NCBI RefSeq assembly: GCF_000768345.1
Contig: NZ_AVPS01000003.1
Span: forward strand, 399,971 to 463,970
Direction: 5' to 3'
Length of the DNA stretch: 64,000 nt
DNA from: Lysobacter concretionis Ko07 = DSM 16239
GTDB taxonomy: Bacteria > Pseudomonadota > Gammaproteobacteria > Xanthomonadales > Xanthomonadaceae
Shown here: piece after piece, positions 9,253 through 18,774 of the stretch
How the letters are laid out: each line of letters opens with the position of its first letter
How positions within the stretch are numbered: the stretch's first letter is position 1
The notes under the pieces: model-generated
The model's input: the letters and a program-made list of their open reading frames with translations, nothing else
The model's database searches: none
What the model was told of the DNA's origin: nothing
Position numbers and translations under genes: made by a program

Positions 9253-9678
9253 ATGAAAATCACCCCGTACCTGATCTTCAACGGCCAATGCGAAGCCGCA
9301 TTCAAGCGCTACGAACTCGTGCTCGGCGGCAAGATCGCGATGTTGATGCGCTTCGGTGAAGCGCCCGGCAGCAAGGACATGCCGGCCGGGATGCGCGACC
9401 AGGTCATGCACGTGTCCATGACCATCGGCGACCAGTTGCTGATGGGCTCCGACAGCCCGCCGGAGCACTTCGAGAAGGCCGGCGGCATGTCGGTATCAAT
9501 CTCCGTCGATGACCGCGACGAGGGCCAGCGCATCTTCAACGCCCTGGCCGACGGCGGCACGGTGCGGATGGCGTTCGAGGAAACCTTCTGGGCAAAGGGC
9601 TTCGGCATGTGCGTCGACCGCTTCGGCACGCCGTGGATGGTCAGTGGAGGCAACAAGGACATGGGCAGCCACGCCTGA
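9253..9678 (+). CDS. VOC family protein (PhnB/glyoxalase-like)
   Basis: Protein of 141 residues. It opens [21 protein letters not shown] and ends with the [19 protein letters not shown] element, the pattern of PhnB-like members of the vicinal oxygen chelate superfamily. These are often annotated as glyoxalase or 3-demethylubiquinone methyltransferase-like, but no reaction is established for this branch. The ATG at 9253 has GGAG upstream. The frame is open further upstream into the divergent secreted-protein gene, but that part has no homology-like pattern. It precedes upp by 73 bases on the same strand. Confidence 0.82.
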   Translation: MKITPYLIFNGQCEAAFKRYELVLGGKIAMLMRFGEAPGSKDMPAGMRDQVMHVSMTIGDQLLMGSDSPPEHFEKAGGMSVSISVDDRDEGQRIFNALADGGTVRMAFEETFWAKGFGMCVDRFGTPWMVSGGNKDMGSHA

Positions 9679-9751
9679 ACTACGCCGCCGGCCGGATGCC
9701 TCGGCCGGCCCGTTCGGTCACACTTCGCTCACCGTCACACTTGGTCAGCGA

Positions 9752-10387
9752 ATGAAAATCGTCGAAGTCCACCACCCGCTGGTGCAGCACAAGCTCGGCC
9801 TGCTGCGCCGCGCCGACAACAGCACCAAATCCTTCCGCGAGCTGTCGTCCGAAGTCGCCACATTGCTGACCTATGAGGCCACCGCCGACCTGGAAACCGA
9901 GACGGTCGAGGTGGAAGGCTGGGCGGGCACGCCGCTCCGGATCCGCCGGATCAAGGGCCGCAAGATCACCCTGGTGCCGATCCTGCGCGCCGGCATCGGC
10001 ATGCTGCCGGGCGTACTGGAAATGATCCCCGCCGCGAAGGTCAGCGTGGTCGGCCTGCAGCGCGACGAGCAGACCCTGGGCGCGGTCACCTATTACGAGA
10101 AGCTGGTCGGCAACATGCACGATCGCACCGCGCTGATCCTCGACCCGATGCTGGCGACCGGCGGCACCCTGATCGCCACCGTCGACATGCTCAAGGCCGC
10201 CGGCGCAACCCGGATCAAGGGCCTGTTCCTGGTCGCCGCGCCGGAAGGCCTGCGCGCCGTCGAGGCCGCGCACCCGGACCTGGAGATCTACACCGCCTCG
10301 ATCGACGAGCGCCTCAACGAGCGCGGCTACATCCTGCCCGGACTGGGCGATGCCGGGGACAAGATTTTCGGCACCCGCGCGGACTGA
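9752..10387 (+). CDS. upp: Uracil phosphoribosyltransferase
   Basis: Protein of 211 residues, against 208 in E. coli. It converts uracil and PRPP to UMP in pyrimidine salvage in the cytosol. It shows the N-terminal [14 protein letters not shown], the [11 protein letters not shown] segment and the PRPP-binding loop [10 protein letters not shown] (130-139), and ends [10 protein letters not shown], all hallmarks of Upp. The gene follows the VOC gene on the same strand and converges with mgtC 48 bases downstream. No uracil permease gene is adjacent here. Confidence 0.97.
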   Translation: MKIVEVHHPLVQHKLGLLRRADNSTKSFRELSSEVATLLTYEATADLETETVEVEGWAGTPLRIRRIKGRKITLVPILRAGIGMLPGVLEMIPAAKVSVVGLQRDEQTLGAVTYYEKLVGNMHDRTALILDPMLATGGTLIATVDMLKAAGATRIKGLFLVAAPEGLRAVEAAHPDLEIYTASIDERLNERGYILPGLGDAGDKIFGTRAD

Positions 10388-10435
10388 TCGTGCTTCCCTG
10401 GCCGGACGACACGTGGGTGGACGCCGCCCTTCCGG

Positions 10436-10915
10436 TCACCGGCGACGGCGCGGAGACACCAGTCGCGGCAGCAGCGCTATCACCACCAACGCGAAGCCCG
10501 TGGCCGCAACGGCAATCACTTCCTGGCCCATGCCAGCCGCCATGCCGATGGCCGCCGTCATCCAGATCCCGGCGGCGCTGGTCAGGCCCTCCACGCGGTC
10601 GCCGTTGACCTGCTTGAGGATGGCACCCGCCCCGAGGAAGCCGATGCCCTGCACGATCCCCTGCATCACGCGCGTGACCGCCTCCGTCTCGATGCCTGCC
10701 AACAGCGGCGCCAACACGAACAGTGCCGAGCCGATGGACACCAGGATGTGGGTCCGCAGGCCGGCCGGGTGACCCGTACGCTCGCGCTCCATGCCCACCA
10801 GCCCCCCCAGGATCGTGGCAGTGAGCAACCGCGCGACGATCAGGGTCGTGGTGCCGACATCGGGCAACGCAAACTCGCGCGCCAGGGCCTGACCGATCTC
10901 TTCCATCACCGCCAT
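10436..10915 (-). CDS. MgtC/SapB family membrane protein
   Basis: Protein of 159 residues starting at the ATG at 10913-10915, supported by AGAGGAAA just upstream; an in-frame ATG 48 bases earlier lacks such a site. The diagnostic element is [31 protein letters not shown], then [16 protein letters not shown]. Four or five membrane segments are visible and there is no C-terminal ACT-like domain, so this is the short form. Family members affect Mg2+ homeostasis, acid tolerance and, for Salmonella MgtC, ATP synthase activity. The role here is not evident from context. Confidence 0.88.
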   Translation of the reverse strand: MAVMEEIGQALAREFALPDVGTTTLIVARLLTATILGGLVGMERERTGHPAGLRTHILVSIGSALFVLAPLLAGIETEAVTRVMQGIVQGIGFLGAGAILKQVNGDRVEGLTSAAGIWMTAAIGMAAGMGQEVIAVAATGFALVVIALLPRLVSPRRRR

Positions 10916-11067
10916 GCTTTCCTCTCCATTCGCCGGGGCCATCCGGGCCTGTAGCCTCCGCATGGCTCAACCCCACGCGTCGTCAGCCGCATTTCGCCAT
11001 GCGGCGCTCCCAGGAGCCTACCGGTCCCGCGCGATGGGGCGCGTGACCGTAGCCGGGCACCGGTCTG

Positions 11068-12861
11068 TCAGCGCCCACCGCCCCCGCCACCTCCTCCGCC
11101 ACCACCGGAAAAACCGCCCCCGCCACTGCCCGAACCGCTGCCCGGTGGCGTGGCGGACGACGAGATCTGCTGGCTCAGCGCGCTGCCCAATGCGCGGTTC
11201 ATGTCACCCAGATTGGCCAGCGACGAGCGGCTGTCGTGGTACCAGGTCATCGCGCCGGCCGCCGCTGCCGCCGCGGCCACGCCCACCGCCGCGGTGAACT
11301 TGGCGGTCCAGGCATCCTCCACGTCCAGCGCCAATGCGTAGGGCAACAAGGCTTCGTAACGCCGCGCATCCAGCGTCGGCGCCTCGCCCGGTGCCGGCAT
11401 GGCGCGCAGTTCGTCGCGCTCGGCCACGCCCAGATAGAGGCGCAGTCCTTCCACCTGATCCAGCAACGCCCGACCCTTTGCGGTCGGGGCCGGCATCAGA
11501 AAGCCCGCCGCGATGTGCGCGCCCAGGGCCAGCGCCAGCAGTCCGGCGATCAGGAACACCCCGCCACCGCCCGACACGAGAAACGCCAGCGCGCCATAGG
11601 CAACCGAGGTGGCAACGCCAAGCGCGATCGTGCCGGCGTTGCTGACGTAATAGTCGGGCTTCAGGCGCTTCATCAAGGCCCGTTGGTGATCCAGTCGCGC
11701 ACCGCCGATCACGCCGGCATTGCGGTCGGTCAGGATCAGTTCGTCGCCGGCCGAGAACAGCTTTTTCCCCAGCTCGCGCTGAGCCTCCGACAGTTCCGCG
11801 ATATCGCCGGCAGCCTCGCGCTTCAGCTGCCAGTCCTTTTTGCCCTCGTTGTGGATGCTCAACCCGCCATGCACCGCCATGTCGACCAGGTCGGCACTGA
11901 AGCAGCGGTTGTCGTAACCCATCCGGCGCAGGAAACGCAGCTCCGCCGGTGACCAGCCGTCCGGCGGCCCGTACTGCGGAAAGATCGAACCCGGCTCCGG
12001 ATCACGGCCCAGCCGATGCCAGCGGCGCAGATAGAACGCCACCAGACCCACCAGACCGATCAGCGCGATCAATACCCCGCGGTTGTCTTTCAACAGCCAG
12101 CCCAGCCGCTGCATCGTGCCCGGTGCCGCAACGATGCCCTTGGGGAACGCCAGCACGATGGTGATGCCCTCCCCCGGCTTCAGGGCACGGGTGGTGCGGT
12201 ATTCCGCCTCGCCGACGTCGTTGACGGTCGCCAGATAGTCCTGACCCTTTGCCCCGGCACGTCCGGTATAGGCCTCCGCGTTCAGTTGCGAAGCGGGGAC
12301 GGGCTGCGGCAGATGCACGCGAGCGGTGGCCTGTTCGATGGGGAACGCCCAGCCCAGCCCGGTCACGTTCCAATACAGCTCGTCGTGGGAGTCGAAGAAC
12401 CCCAGTTGCCGCGAGGTGCGGTAGCGGATCGTGTAGGTGATGTCGGCCGGCACCGGCAGGAGCGCATCCCCGCCGGTGTTGATGCGCACCCCGTTGCCGA
12501 TGCGCTCGGTGAAATTGGGCTCCGGCCGGCCGTCGCGTTCGACCCCGAGCAGCGTGAAATCCACCACCACCCGGTTGCCGGCCCGGTCTTTGTAGCGGGT
12601 CGGAAAATCACGGTAGATGCCACGCCGGATCTGCTTACCCTCCGCACGCACGCGGATCGTCTCCACCACGTCGATGCTGCCGTCGGCGTGGATCCGGATA
12701 TCGCTGTCGAACGCGAGGATGCGCTCCTGCGCAACCGCCATTGCCGGCCACAACACCAGCGCCAGCAGCAATGCCAGGACGGCGCGCGGCACGCCGAGCT
12801 TCAACAAACCCGGCTTCGGCAGGGCCGGCTTCAGCAGAACAAGCATCGGCAGCGCTCTCAT
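11068..12861 (-). CDS. DUF2207 membrane protein with glycine-rich tail
   Basis: Protein of 597 residues. A signal or anchor segment (about 25-44) is followed by an extracytoplasmic DUF2207 domain beginning ILAFDSDIRIHADGSIDVVETI and containing RRGIYRDFPTRY. A membrane segment near residue 265 precedes a cytoplasmic region with two further hydrophobic hairpins around 415-460. The extreme C-terminus is Ser/Gly-rich, ending in a run of about eleven glycines before Arg, which is typical of this family. Function is unknown. The start codon overlaps the lemA stop by four bases (ATGA), so the two are co-translated. LemA-DUF2207 pairs are common and are presumed to act together at the membrane. Confidence 0.85.
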   Translation of the reverse strand: MRALPMLVLLKPALPKPGLLKLGVPRAVLALLLALVLWPAMAVAQERILAFDSDIRIHADGSIDVVETIRVRAEGKQIRRGIYRDFPTRYKDRAGNRVVVDFTLLGVERDGRPEPNFTERIGNGVRINTGGDALLPVPADITYTIRYRTSRQLGFFDSHDELYWNVTGLGWAFPIEQATARVHLPQPVPASQLNAEAYTGRAGAKGQDYLATVNDVGEAEYRTTRALKPGEGITIVLAFPKGIVAAPGTMQRLGWLLKDNRGVLIALIGLVGLVAFYLRRWHRLGRDPEPGSIFPQYGPPDGWSPAELRFLRRMGYDNRCFSADLVDMAVHGGLSIHNEGKKDWQLKREAAGDIAELSEAQRELGKKLFSAGDELILTDRNAGVIGGARLDHQRALMKRLKPDYYVSNAGTIALGVATSVAYGALAFLVSGGGGVFLIAGLLALALGAHIAAGFLMPAPTAKGRALLDQVEGLRLYLGVAERDELRAMPAPGEAPTLDARRYEALLPYALALDVEDAWTAKFTAAVGVAAAAAAAGAMTWYHDSRSSLANLGDMNRALGSALSQQISSSATPPGSGSGSGGGGFSGGGGGGGGGGGR

Positions 12862-13409
12862 GGCGACAGCTCCACCTTCGGCGCGATGCGGCCGCCTTCG
12901 CCGGCCTCGAAGAATTCCGCCTCGCGGAAACCGAACCCGCGCGCGACCAGCAGGTCCGGAAACTTCTGCACCGCATCGTTGAGCGCGCGCACCGCGCCGT
13001 TGTAGAAGCGGCGCGCGTATTGGAGGTGATCCTCCACCTCCACCAGATCACGCTGCAACTGCACGAAATTCCCGCTGGCCTTGAGGTCCGGATAGGCCTC
13101 GCGCAGCAGCAGCAACCGGCCGAGACCCTGCTCCAGCGCCTGCTCGATGCCGGCCAGCTGCGCCGGGGACTGCGTCTGCATCGCCTGCCCGCGCAGCGCC
13201 TTCACGCTGTCGAGCGTGGTTTTTTCATGGCTGGCGTAACCGCGCACCGCCTCCACCAGCATCGGCACCAGGTCGTGCCGGCGCAGCAACTGCACGTCGA
13301 TGTCGGCCCAGCCCGCCCGCACCAGGTTGCGCAGCCGCACCAGGCGGTTGAAGACCACCACCGCCCAGGCCAGCACGGCCAGGACCACCAGCATCAGCAC
13401 CCATCCCAT
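12858..13409 (-). CDS. lemA: LemA family protein
   Basis: Protein of 183 residues. One N-terminal membrane segment (1-20) is followed by an all-helical domain with the LemA signature: NLVRAGWADIDVQLLRRHDLVPMLVEAVRGYASHE near 28-62, and AYPDLKASGNFVQLQRDL near 104-121. LemA proteins form membrane-anchored helical bundles of unsettled function. GGAGAG lies just upstream of the ATG. It is the first gene of a two-gene operon with the DUF2207 protein and is divergent from htpG. Confidence 0.9.
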   Translation of the reverse strand: MGWVLMLVVLAVLAWAVVVFNRLVRLRNLVRAGWADIDVQLLRRHDLVPMLVEAVRGYASHEKTTLDSVKALRGQAMQTQSPAQLAGIEQALEQGLGRLLLLREAYPDLKASGNFVQLQRDLVEVEDHLQYARRFYNGAVRALNDAVQKFPDLLVARGFGFREAEFFEAGEGGRIAPKVELSP

Positions 13410-13590
13410 GAGCCACTCTCCGATTTGTGCAGCGATCCTTTCAGCCGCCGATTATTGGCACAGGCGGCAGGCAGCGGCCAATGACGTGCCCATGCGGTCG
13501 CGGCCGGTGATGCCCCGGCTTGATTTCGCCCCGTCCAGACCCATTCTCCATGGCTCGCAACCCCGTCATCGCACCCATGGATCTGTACGC

Positions 13591-15486
13591 ATGAATGCAA
13601 CCACCGAAACCCGCCAGTTCGAAGCCGAAGTCGCCCAGGTGCTGCACCTGGTCACGCACTCGCTGTATTCGCACAAGGAGATCTTCCTGCGCGAGCTGAT
13701 CTCCAACGCCTCCGACGCCTGCGACAAGCTGCGCTTCGAGGCGATCGCCGATCCGCAGTTGACCGCCGGTGATGGCGAACTGCACATCGACATCAGCTGG
13801 GACAAGGACGCGCGCACGCTCACCATCGCCGACAACGGCATCGGCATGAGCCGCGACGAAGTCATCGCCAACATCGGCACCATCGCCAGCTCGGGCACGC
13901 GCCGCTTCCTGGCCGCGATGGCCAACGAGCAGAAGGCCGACGCGCGCCTGATCGGCCAGTTCGGCGTGGGTTTCTATTCGGCCTACGTGGTGGCCGACAA
14001 GGTCACGGTCCTGACCCGCCGCGCCGGCGCGCCCGCCAGCGAAGGTGTGAAATGGGAAAGCGACGGCAAGGGCGAGTACACCCTGGAGCCGGTCGAGCTG
14101 GCCGCGCGCGGCACCACCGTGGTGCTGCACATGAAGGCCGACGAGGACGAGTTCCTCGCCGACTGGAAGCTGCGTTCGCTGATCAACCGCTATTCCGACC
14201 ACGTCGCCTTCCCGATCCGGATGCCGAAGGAAGCAGCGGCCACCGACGACGATGCCGCCGACACCGCGGACGCGCCGGAATGGGAAACCATCAACGCCGC
14301 CTCCGCGCTGTGGACCAAGCCCAGGAACGAGATCAGCGACGAGGACTACCAGGGCTTCTACAAGTCGCTCGGCCACGACTTCAACGACGCGCTGGCCTGG
14401 TCCCACAACCGGGTCGAGGGCAGCCAGAGCTTCACCACCCTGCTGTACCTGCCGTCGCAGCCGCCGTTCGACCTGATGATGGGCGGGCGCGACGAGCGCA
14501 AGGGACTGAAGCTGTACATCAAGCGCGTGTTCGTGATGGACGCCGCCGAAGAGCTGCTGCCCAACTACCTGCGCTTCGTGCGCGGGGTGATCGACGCCGA
14601 CGACCTGCCGCTCAACGTCAGCCGCGAGCTGCTGCAGCAGAACCGCCAGCTGGACCGGATCAAGGCCGCCTGCGTGAAACGCGTGCTCGACCTGATCGAG
14701 ACCCTCGCGCGCGACGAGCCGGAGAAGTTCGCCACGTTCTACAGGGCCTTCGGCAACACGCTGAAGGAAGGCATCGGCGAGGACCACGCCAACCGCGAGC
14801 GCATCGCCAAGCTGCTGCGCTTTGCCTCCACCAAGGACGCGTCCGCGAAGCAGGTCGTCGCACTGGACGACTACATCGCGCGCATGCCCGAAGGCCAGGA
14901 CACCATCTGGTACATCACCGCCGAGAGCCACGCCGCCGCGTTCGGCAGCCCGCAGCTGGAAGCGTTCAAGGCCAAGGACATCGAAGTGCTGCTCATGTCC
15001 GACCGCATCGACGAGTGGATGCTCGGCTCGCTGCACGAGTACGGCGGCAAGAAGCTGCAGAACGTCGCCAAGGGCGAACTGCCGCTGGACGAGGCCGACA
15101 AGGCCAGGCAGGACGAAGCCGCCAAGGCCGCCGAACCGCTGGTCGCCCGGCTCAAGAGCCTGCTCGGCGAGCGCGTCGGCGACGTGCGCGTCTCCGCCCG
15201 CCTGACCGACTCGCCGTCCTGCCTCGCCCTGGCCGACTTCGACATGGCCCCGCACTTCGCCCGCCTGCTGCGCGAAGCCGGCCAGCAGATGCCCGACAGC
15301 AAGCCGACGCTGGAGATCAACCCGCAGCACGCCCTGCTCAAGCGGGTCGAGGCGGAAACCGACGACGCCAAGGCAACCGATCTGGCCACTTTGCTGCTGG
15401 AGCAGGCCGAGATCGCCGCCGGTGCGCCGCTGCCCGATCCGGCCGCCTTCGTGCAGCGCATGAACCGGGTGCTGATGGACGCGTAA
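13591..15486 (+). CDS. htpG: Molecular chaperone HtpG (bacterial Hsp90)
   Basis: Protein of 631 residues, the usual length. The GHKL ATP-binding domain shows LRELISNASDACDKLR, DNGIGMSRDEV and GQFGVGFYSAYVVAD. The middle domain shows RVFVMDAAEELLPNYLRFV and the catalytic-loop segment LPLNVSRELLQQNR. The C-terminal dimerisation domain ends LPDPAAFVQRMNRVLMDA. It remodels client proteins in the cytosol using ATP. The ATG at 13591 (MNATTETRQFEAEV) matches the family N-terminus; no strong ribosome binding site is visible. It is followed by an intrinsic terminator and is monocistronic. Confidence 0.97.
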   Translation: MNATTETRQFEAEVAQVLHLVTHSLYSHKEIFLRELISNASDACDKLRFEAIADPQLTAGDGELHIDISWDKDARTLTIADNGIGMSRDEVIANIGTIASSGTRRFLAAMANEQKADARLIGQFGVGFYSAYVVADKVTVLTRRAGAPASEGVKWESDGKGEYTLEPVELAARGTTVVLHMKADEDEFLADWKLRSLINRYSDHVAFPIRMPKEAAATDDDAADTADAPEWETINAASALWTKPRNEISDEDYQGFYKSLGHDFNDALAWSHNRVEGSQSFTTLLYLPSQPPFDLMMGGRDERKGLKLYIKRVFVMDAAEELLPNYLRFVRGVIDADDLPLNVSRELLQQNRQLDRIKAACVKRVLDLIETLARDEPEKFATFYRAFGNTLKEGIGEDHANRERIAKLLRFASTKDASAKQVVALDDYIARMPEGQDTIWYITAESHAAAFGSPQLEAFKAKDIEVLLMSDRIDEWMLGSLHEYGGKKLQNVAKGELPLDEADKARQDEAAKAAEPLVARLKSLLGERVGDVRVSARLTDSPSCLALADFDMAPHFARLLREAGQQMPDSKPTLEINPQHALLKRVEAETDDAKATDLATLLLEQAEIAAGAPLPDPAAFVQRMNRVLMDA

Positions 15487-15511
15487 GCGGTCGAGCCATT
15501 CCGGAAAACGG

Positions 15512-15542
15512 AAACGCCCCGCACTGGCTGCGGGGCGTTTTT
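15512..15542 (+). terminator. Intrinsic terminator of htpG
   Basis: A perfect 12-bp stem (15512-15523 with 15529-15540) with loop CTGGC is followed by a T run. It starts 26 bases after the htpG stop. Confidence 0.93.
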
Positions 15543-15684
15543 GTCGGGTTCTTTACGGAATGACAGTAAAGGAGTTGTGGCCTCCGGTGTTCCTGCCCTT
15601 TTGGGAGCGAAGGAACAGTCTGGATCACATGGCGATTTCCGAGTGCCGGGTATCCGTCTGGCGAGTGGGACTCCGCAAATCGGG

Positions 15685-15791
15685 TCCCGTCGCGGCCGGC
15701 GGGCCTTCGCAGCGAAGTCAAGGAGGAGGCCTCCGCCGGCCAGCGGAGGCCGGGGGACATGAGCGGAGAAGGCCCGCCGGCCGCGACGGGA
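15685..15791. repeat. Long inverted repeat with nested hairpin
   Basis: Perfect 24-bp arms at 15685-15708 and 15768-15791 face each other across 59 bases. The spacer contains a second hairpin, GGCCTCCGC (15728-15736) with GCGGAGGCC (15743-15751). The surrounding 15541-15888 stretch between htpG and the next convergent gene holds no recognisable coding region. The nested stems resemble a REP/BIME-type element or a small non-autonomous transposable element. Confidence 0.75.
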
Positions 15792-15888
15792 CGCCCCAAG
15801 GCGCCACGGATCAGGCAGAAGCAAGCGCCCCGCCTTCACGCCCGTGCCGGAACCTGCCTCTCCCGGCTTCCGCGAAGCACCTTCCGAT

Positions 15889-17232
15889 TCACCTCGATGG
15901 CAACAGCGGCAAGCGCCATTCCCGATCGGGTCGCCTGGAAAACTCCTCCAGTTCCACCATGCTTCCGTCCTCCACAAACCGGATCCCGCGATCACCGCGC
16001 CGGGTCGCTTCCCATCGGCGGGTCAGCTGCGCCTGCAGCGGTTCGTCCGGATCGGCATGCTCGCGCAGCCACAGCAGCGCCGCCATCAACTCCAGCCGCG
16101 CCCCGTAGTCCTGCGCACGCCACTGGTAGTCGGCATAGGCAGGCCTGGCGACATCGGTGAGCACACAGCCGGCGAAGTTGGCCACGCATTCCAGACGCCA
16201 CAGGTTGAGCGAGGACTCGGGCGTCGCCATCGGTTGATCGAGTTGCAGTTGAGCGTTGGTGTCATCCGAACAGTGCCGGGCATTGATGACAGCCGTCATG
16301 GCGGACGTCTGGTCGACGTCGAATACCAGCGAACCGATGGCCCGATGGATCCAGGGCGATCTCGCCAGCTCGCCCAGCAACTGGCTCCGGACCGCATGGT
16401 CGGCCAACGAGAACTCGCCTTTCATCGCCTCGCAGATCGACAGGTCGGCGACTGCCGGCGGCGAAAATGCGCTGTCGCAGGACGCCGGCAGCTCGTGCGA
16501 TGCGGGCAGTTCGGCGAGCATCTGCGCGAGCAGGCGGGCGTACCCGTCGGAGGCATAGGCAATGCCGATCATGCGGGCCAGCAGCGAGTCAGAATGCGCG
16601 CCGAGCCTGCGCCAGGTCCGCACCCCGTCGCAGGCTCCCGCGAGCGCTTCATCAACATCGCCGCGCGCGAACTGCCACGCCACCCGCGTCAGGCCATAAC
16701 CGGCCAGTTGGAATGGCGGCAGCATCATGTCGGTCGAGTTGGTCGCCGTATAGCGATAGTGCGAATAACGCGACAGGCCGGCGACCCGGTCGAGCAAGGC
16801 CCGGTTGCGCTCGATCAGCGCATCGTAGGCGGCGGGGTCGGCGCGCACCTTGTCGAGGCAGTTCTCCTGCCGGGTCTTGCAAAAACGCTCGAAGTCATCG
16901 GTCGAAGGCGTCTGATCGGCATAATCCGCGTGCGCAGTACTGAGCTTCGCCCATACCTTGTGGTCTTCCAGCCGATACATCGGTGTCGCGGCAAAAAACT
17001 CCGCATCCGCATCGGCGATCGCCTGCAGGCGCGACTCGGGGACGTCATACGCCAACAGCCACAGCGCCGGGAACGCATTGCCTTCCGTTGGCAATGGCGA
17101 CTGCTGCATCAAGGCCAAGGCCTCGACCTGCTCGGCCGTAGGACCGCGCAGGCGCGACACCGTCCACAGACATACCGTCAACCCCACGATCCCCACAACA
17201 ATCCAGAGCAACCAGATCCCTATCCGCCGCAT
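15889..17232 (-). CDS. Membrane-anchored protein of unknown function
   Basis: Protein of 447 residues that I do not recognise. It has one N-terminal membrane segment (about 6-27), then a long helical, tryptophan- and alanine-rich domain with several cysteine pairs (CKTRQENC, ASCDSAF, CEAMK, CVANFAGC), consistent with a periplasmic domain held by disulfides. AGGAGC lies five bases before the ATG, and the start overlaps the 3' end of the mechanosensitive channel gene by 13 bases, so the two are translationally coupled. No catalytic motif is visible. A role linked to the channel is possible but only inferred from position. Confidence 0.65.
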   Translation of the reverse strand: MRRIGIWLLWIVVGIVGLTVCLWTVSRLRGPTAEQVEALALMQQSPLPTEGNAFPALWLLAYDVPESRLQAIADADAEFFAATPMYRLEDHKVWAKLSTAHADYADQTPSTDDFERFCKTRQENCLDKVRADPAAYDALIERNRALLDRVAGLSRYSHYRYTATNSTDMMLPPFQLAGYGLTRVAWQFARGDVDEALAGACDGVRTWRRLGAHSDSLLARMIGIAYASDGYARLLAQMLAELPASHELPASCDSAFSPPAVADLSICEAMKGEFSLADHAVRSQLLGELARSPWIHRAIGSLVFDVDQTSAMTAVINARHCSDDTNAQLQLDQPMATPESSLNLWRLECVANFAGCVLTDVARPAYADYQWRAQDYGARLELMAALLWLREHADPDEPLQAQLTRRWEATRRGDRGIRFVEDGSMVELEEFSRRPDREWRLPLLPSR

Positions 17233-18575
17233 TCCACGCTCCTGTCATCGCCGCCTTGTCGCCGGCCAGTATCGCCCGGCGGAACAGGCGCGGGCAGGCG
17301 CAACTCGCGCTGCGGCAGCGGGCGGGTGATGCCGTTGGCCTTGAACGCGCGCCAGATCGCCAGGTTGATGTCCGAGCGCACGTTGTTGATCCCCAGCTCG
17401 GGCGAGTTGATCCACACCCGCAGCTCCAGGTCGATGCCGTTGTCACCGAACGCCATCAGCCGCGCAGAGGGCGCGGGGTCGGCCTGCACGCGGTCGTGCG
17501 CATTGGCCGACTCCTCCAGCAGCGCCATCGCCCGCTCGGGATCATCGGCGTAGCTGATCTGGATCGGTACTTTCATCCGGACGCTTTCGCCGCCGTAGCT
17601 CCAATTGATCACCGGGTTGATGATCAGGTTCTCGTTCGGCATCAGCGTGTCCACGCCGTCGCGGTCGCGGATCACGATGTAGCGCGAGCGCAGCTCGTGG
17701 ACCCAGCCGTAGCGGGTGCCGGACATGTCCTCCACCGTGACCACGTCGCCCGGCTTGACCGAGCCGTCGACCAGCAGGATGAAGCCGGAAATGAAGTTGC
17801 TGACAATCCGCTGCAGGCCCAGGCCGACGCCCAGACCCAGGGTGCCGCCGATCACCGCCAGCGCCGCCAGATTGACGCCCAGCACCTGCAGCGCGATGAC
17901 CGTTCCCAGCGTCAACAACACCAGCTTCAGCACCTTGTTGATGCCGACCTGGGCGCTGGGCGAGAGATGGCGCGACTCGCTGACCCGGCGCTCAAGCAGG
18001 CGCGACAGCCACAGGGTGAGCACCACCACCAGCAGCGCGACCGACAGCGCGCGCAGCACCAGCAGCATCGACACGCGGGTATCGCCGATGGTGACCGCCG
18101 CCCGGTCCAGCGCGGCCAGCACGCCCGGCAGCCAGTCCAGCAGGTGCAGGGCCACGCCCAGCCAGACCACCGCGACGATCGCGTTCTCCGACGCGCGCAG
18201 CAGGGAGCCGGGCTTCAACGCACCCGACAGCAGGTACACCGCCAGCCGAACCAGCAGGAACGCCACCGCCAGGCTCAACGAGACCCACAGCAGCGCGCCA
18301 CGCAGCTGCAGTTGGGCGTACACGCCCCAGGCGATCAGCAGGAACAGCGACAGCGCCGCCGGAAATGCCAGCCGGCGACTGGCCGCCAACGCCATCAATC
18401 CAGCGCGGGAGTGGTCGCCCGAGGTGAGGTAGCGGCTCAACCAGACCTCGTAACGACGGTCCACCGCCCACGCCAGCAGCAGACACGCCAGCATCGCCCC
18501 CGCCTGCCACCACAGCGACGGATGGGACAGCACATCCATCCAGACCGGAACGTGGGCGTTCAACCACTCTTTCAT
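17220..18575 (-). CDS. Mechanosensitive ion channel, MscS family
   Basis: Protein of 451 residues from the ATG at 18573-18575 (MKEWLNAHV). Five or so membrane segments occupy residues about 15-225. A pore helix and beta domain follow, with the MscS signature ALAVIGGTLGLGVGLGLQRIVSNFISGFILLVDGSVKPGDVV, then VEDMSGTRYGWVHELRSRYIVIRD and the PNENLI...NWS element. The family releases solutes during hypo-osmotic shock. It is longer than E. coli MscS (286 residues) because of extra N-terminal membrane segments. It is first in a two-gene unit with the overlapping unknown membrane-anchored protein and divergent from the DUF3348 operon. Confidence 0.9.
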   Translation of the reverse strand: MKEWLNAHVPVWMDVLSHPSLWWQAGAMLACLLLAWAVDRRYEVWLSRYLTSGDHSRAGLMALAASRRLAFPAALSLFLLIAWGVYAQLQLRGALLWVSLSLAVAFLLVRLAVYLLSGALKPGSLLRASENAIVAVVWLGVALHLLDWLPGVLAALDRAAVTIGDTRVSMLLVLRALSVALLVVVLTLWLSRLLERRVSESRHLSPSAQVGINKVLKLVLLTLGTVIALQVLGVNLAALAVIGGTLGLGVGLGLQRIVSNFISGFILLVDGSVKPGDVVTVEDMSGTRYGWVHELRSRYIVIRDRDGVDTLMPNENLIINPVINWSYGGESVRMKVPIQISYADDPERAMALLEESANAHDRVQADPAPSARLMAFGDNGIDLELRVWINSPELGINNVRSDINLAIWRAFKANGITRPLPQRELRLPAPVPPGDTGRRQGGDDRSVECGG

Positions 18576-18733
18576 CGGCGGGTACTCATGGGCGGGTACG
18601 AGCGTCGGCGAGGTCGATCGAGCATACAAGCAGGGCCGAAACCGCAGCCAATGCGGCCCTGTCCTGAATCGCGCGGCACGCCGCCGGCCCTCCCCGCTGC
18701 CGGCGGCTTCAGGCCCGGCTTTTCATTGGCGTG

Positions 18734-18739
18734 TAAAAT
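18734..18739 (+). promoter_or_regulatory. Candidate -10 box of the DUF3348 operon
   Basis: TAAAAT preceded by TG (extended -10 form TGTAAAAT) lies 35 bases before the DUF3348 start codon in an otherwise very GC-rich region. No clear -35 box is visible. This would give a short leader of roughly 29 nt. Confidence 0.45.
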
Positions 18740-18774
18740 CGCCGGCTTTCCGCAGCGGACGAGCAGCGACAAAC

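Noticed and set aside
13441..15330. 629-codon open frame antisense to htpG
   Set aside because: Same cause: it mirrors htpG codons, has no start signal and no recognisable domain.
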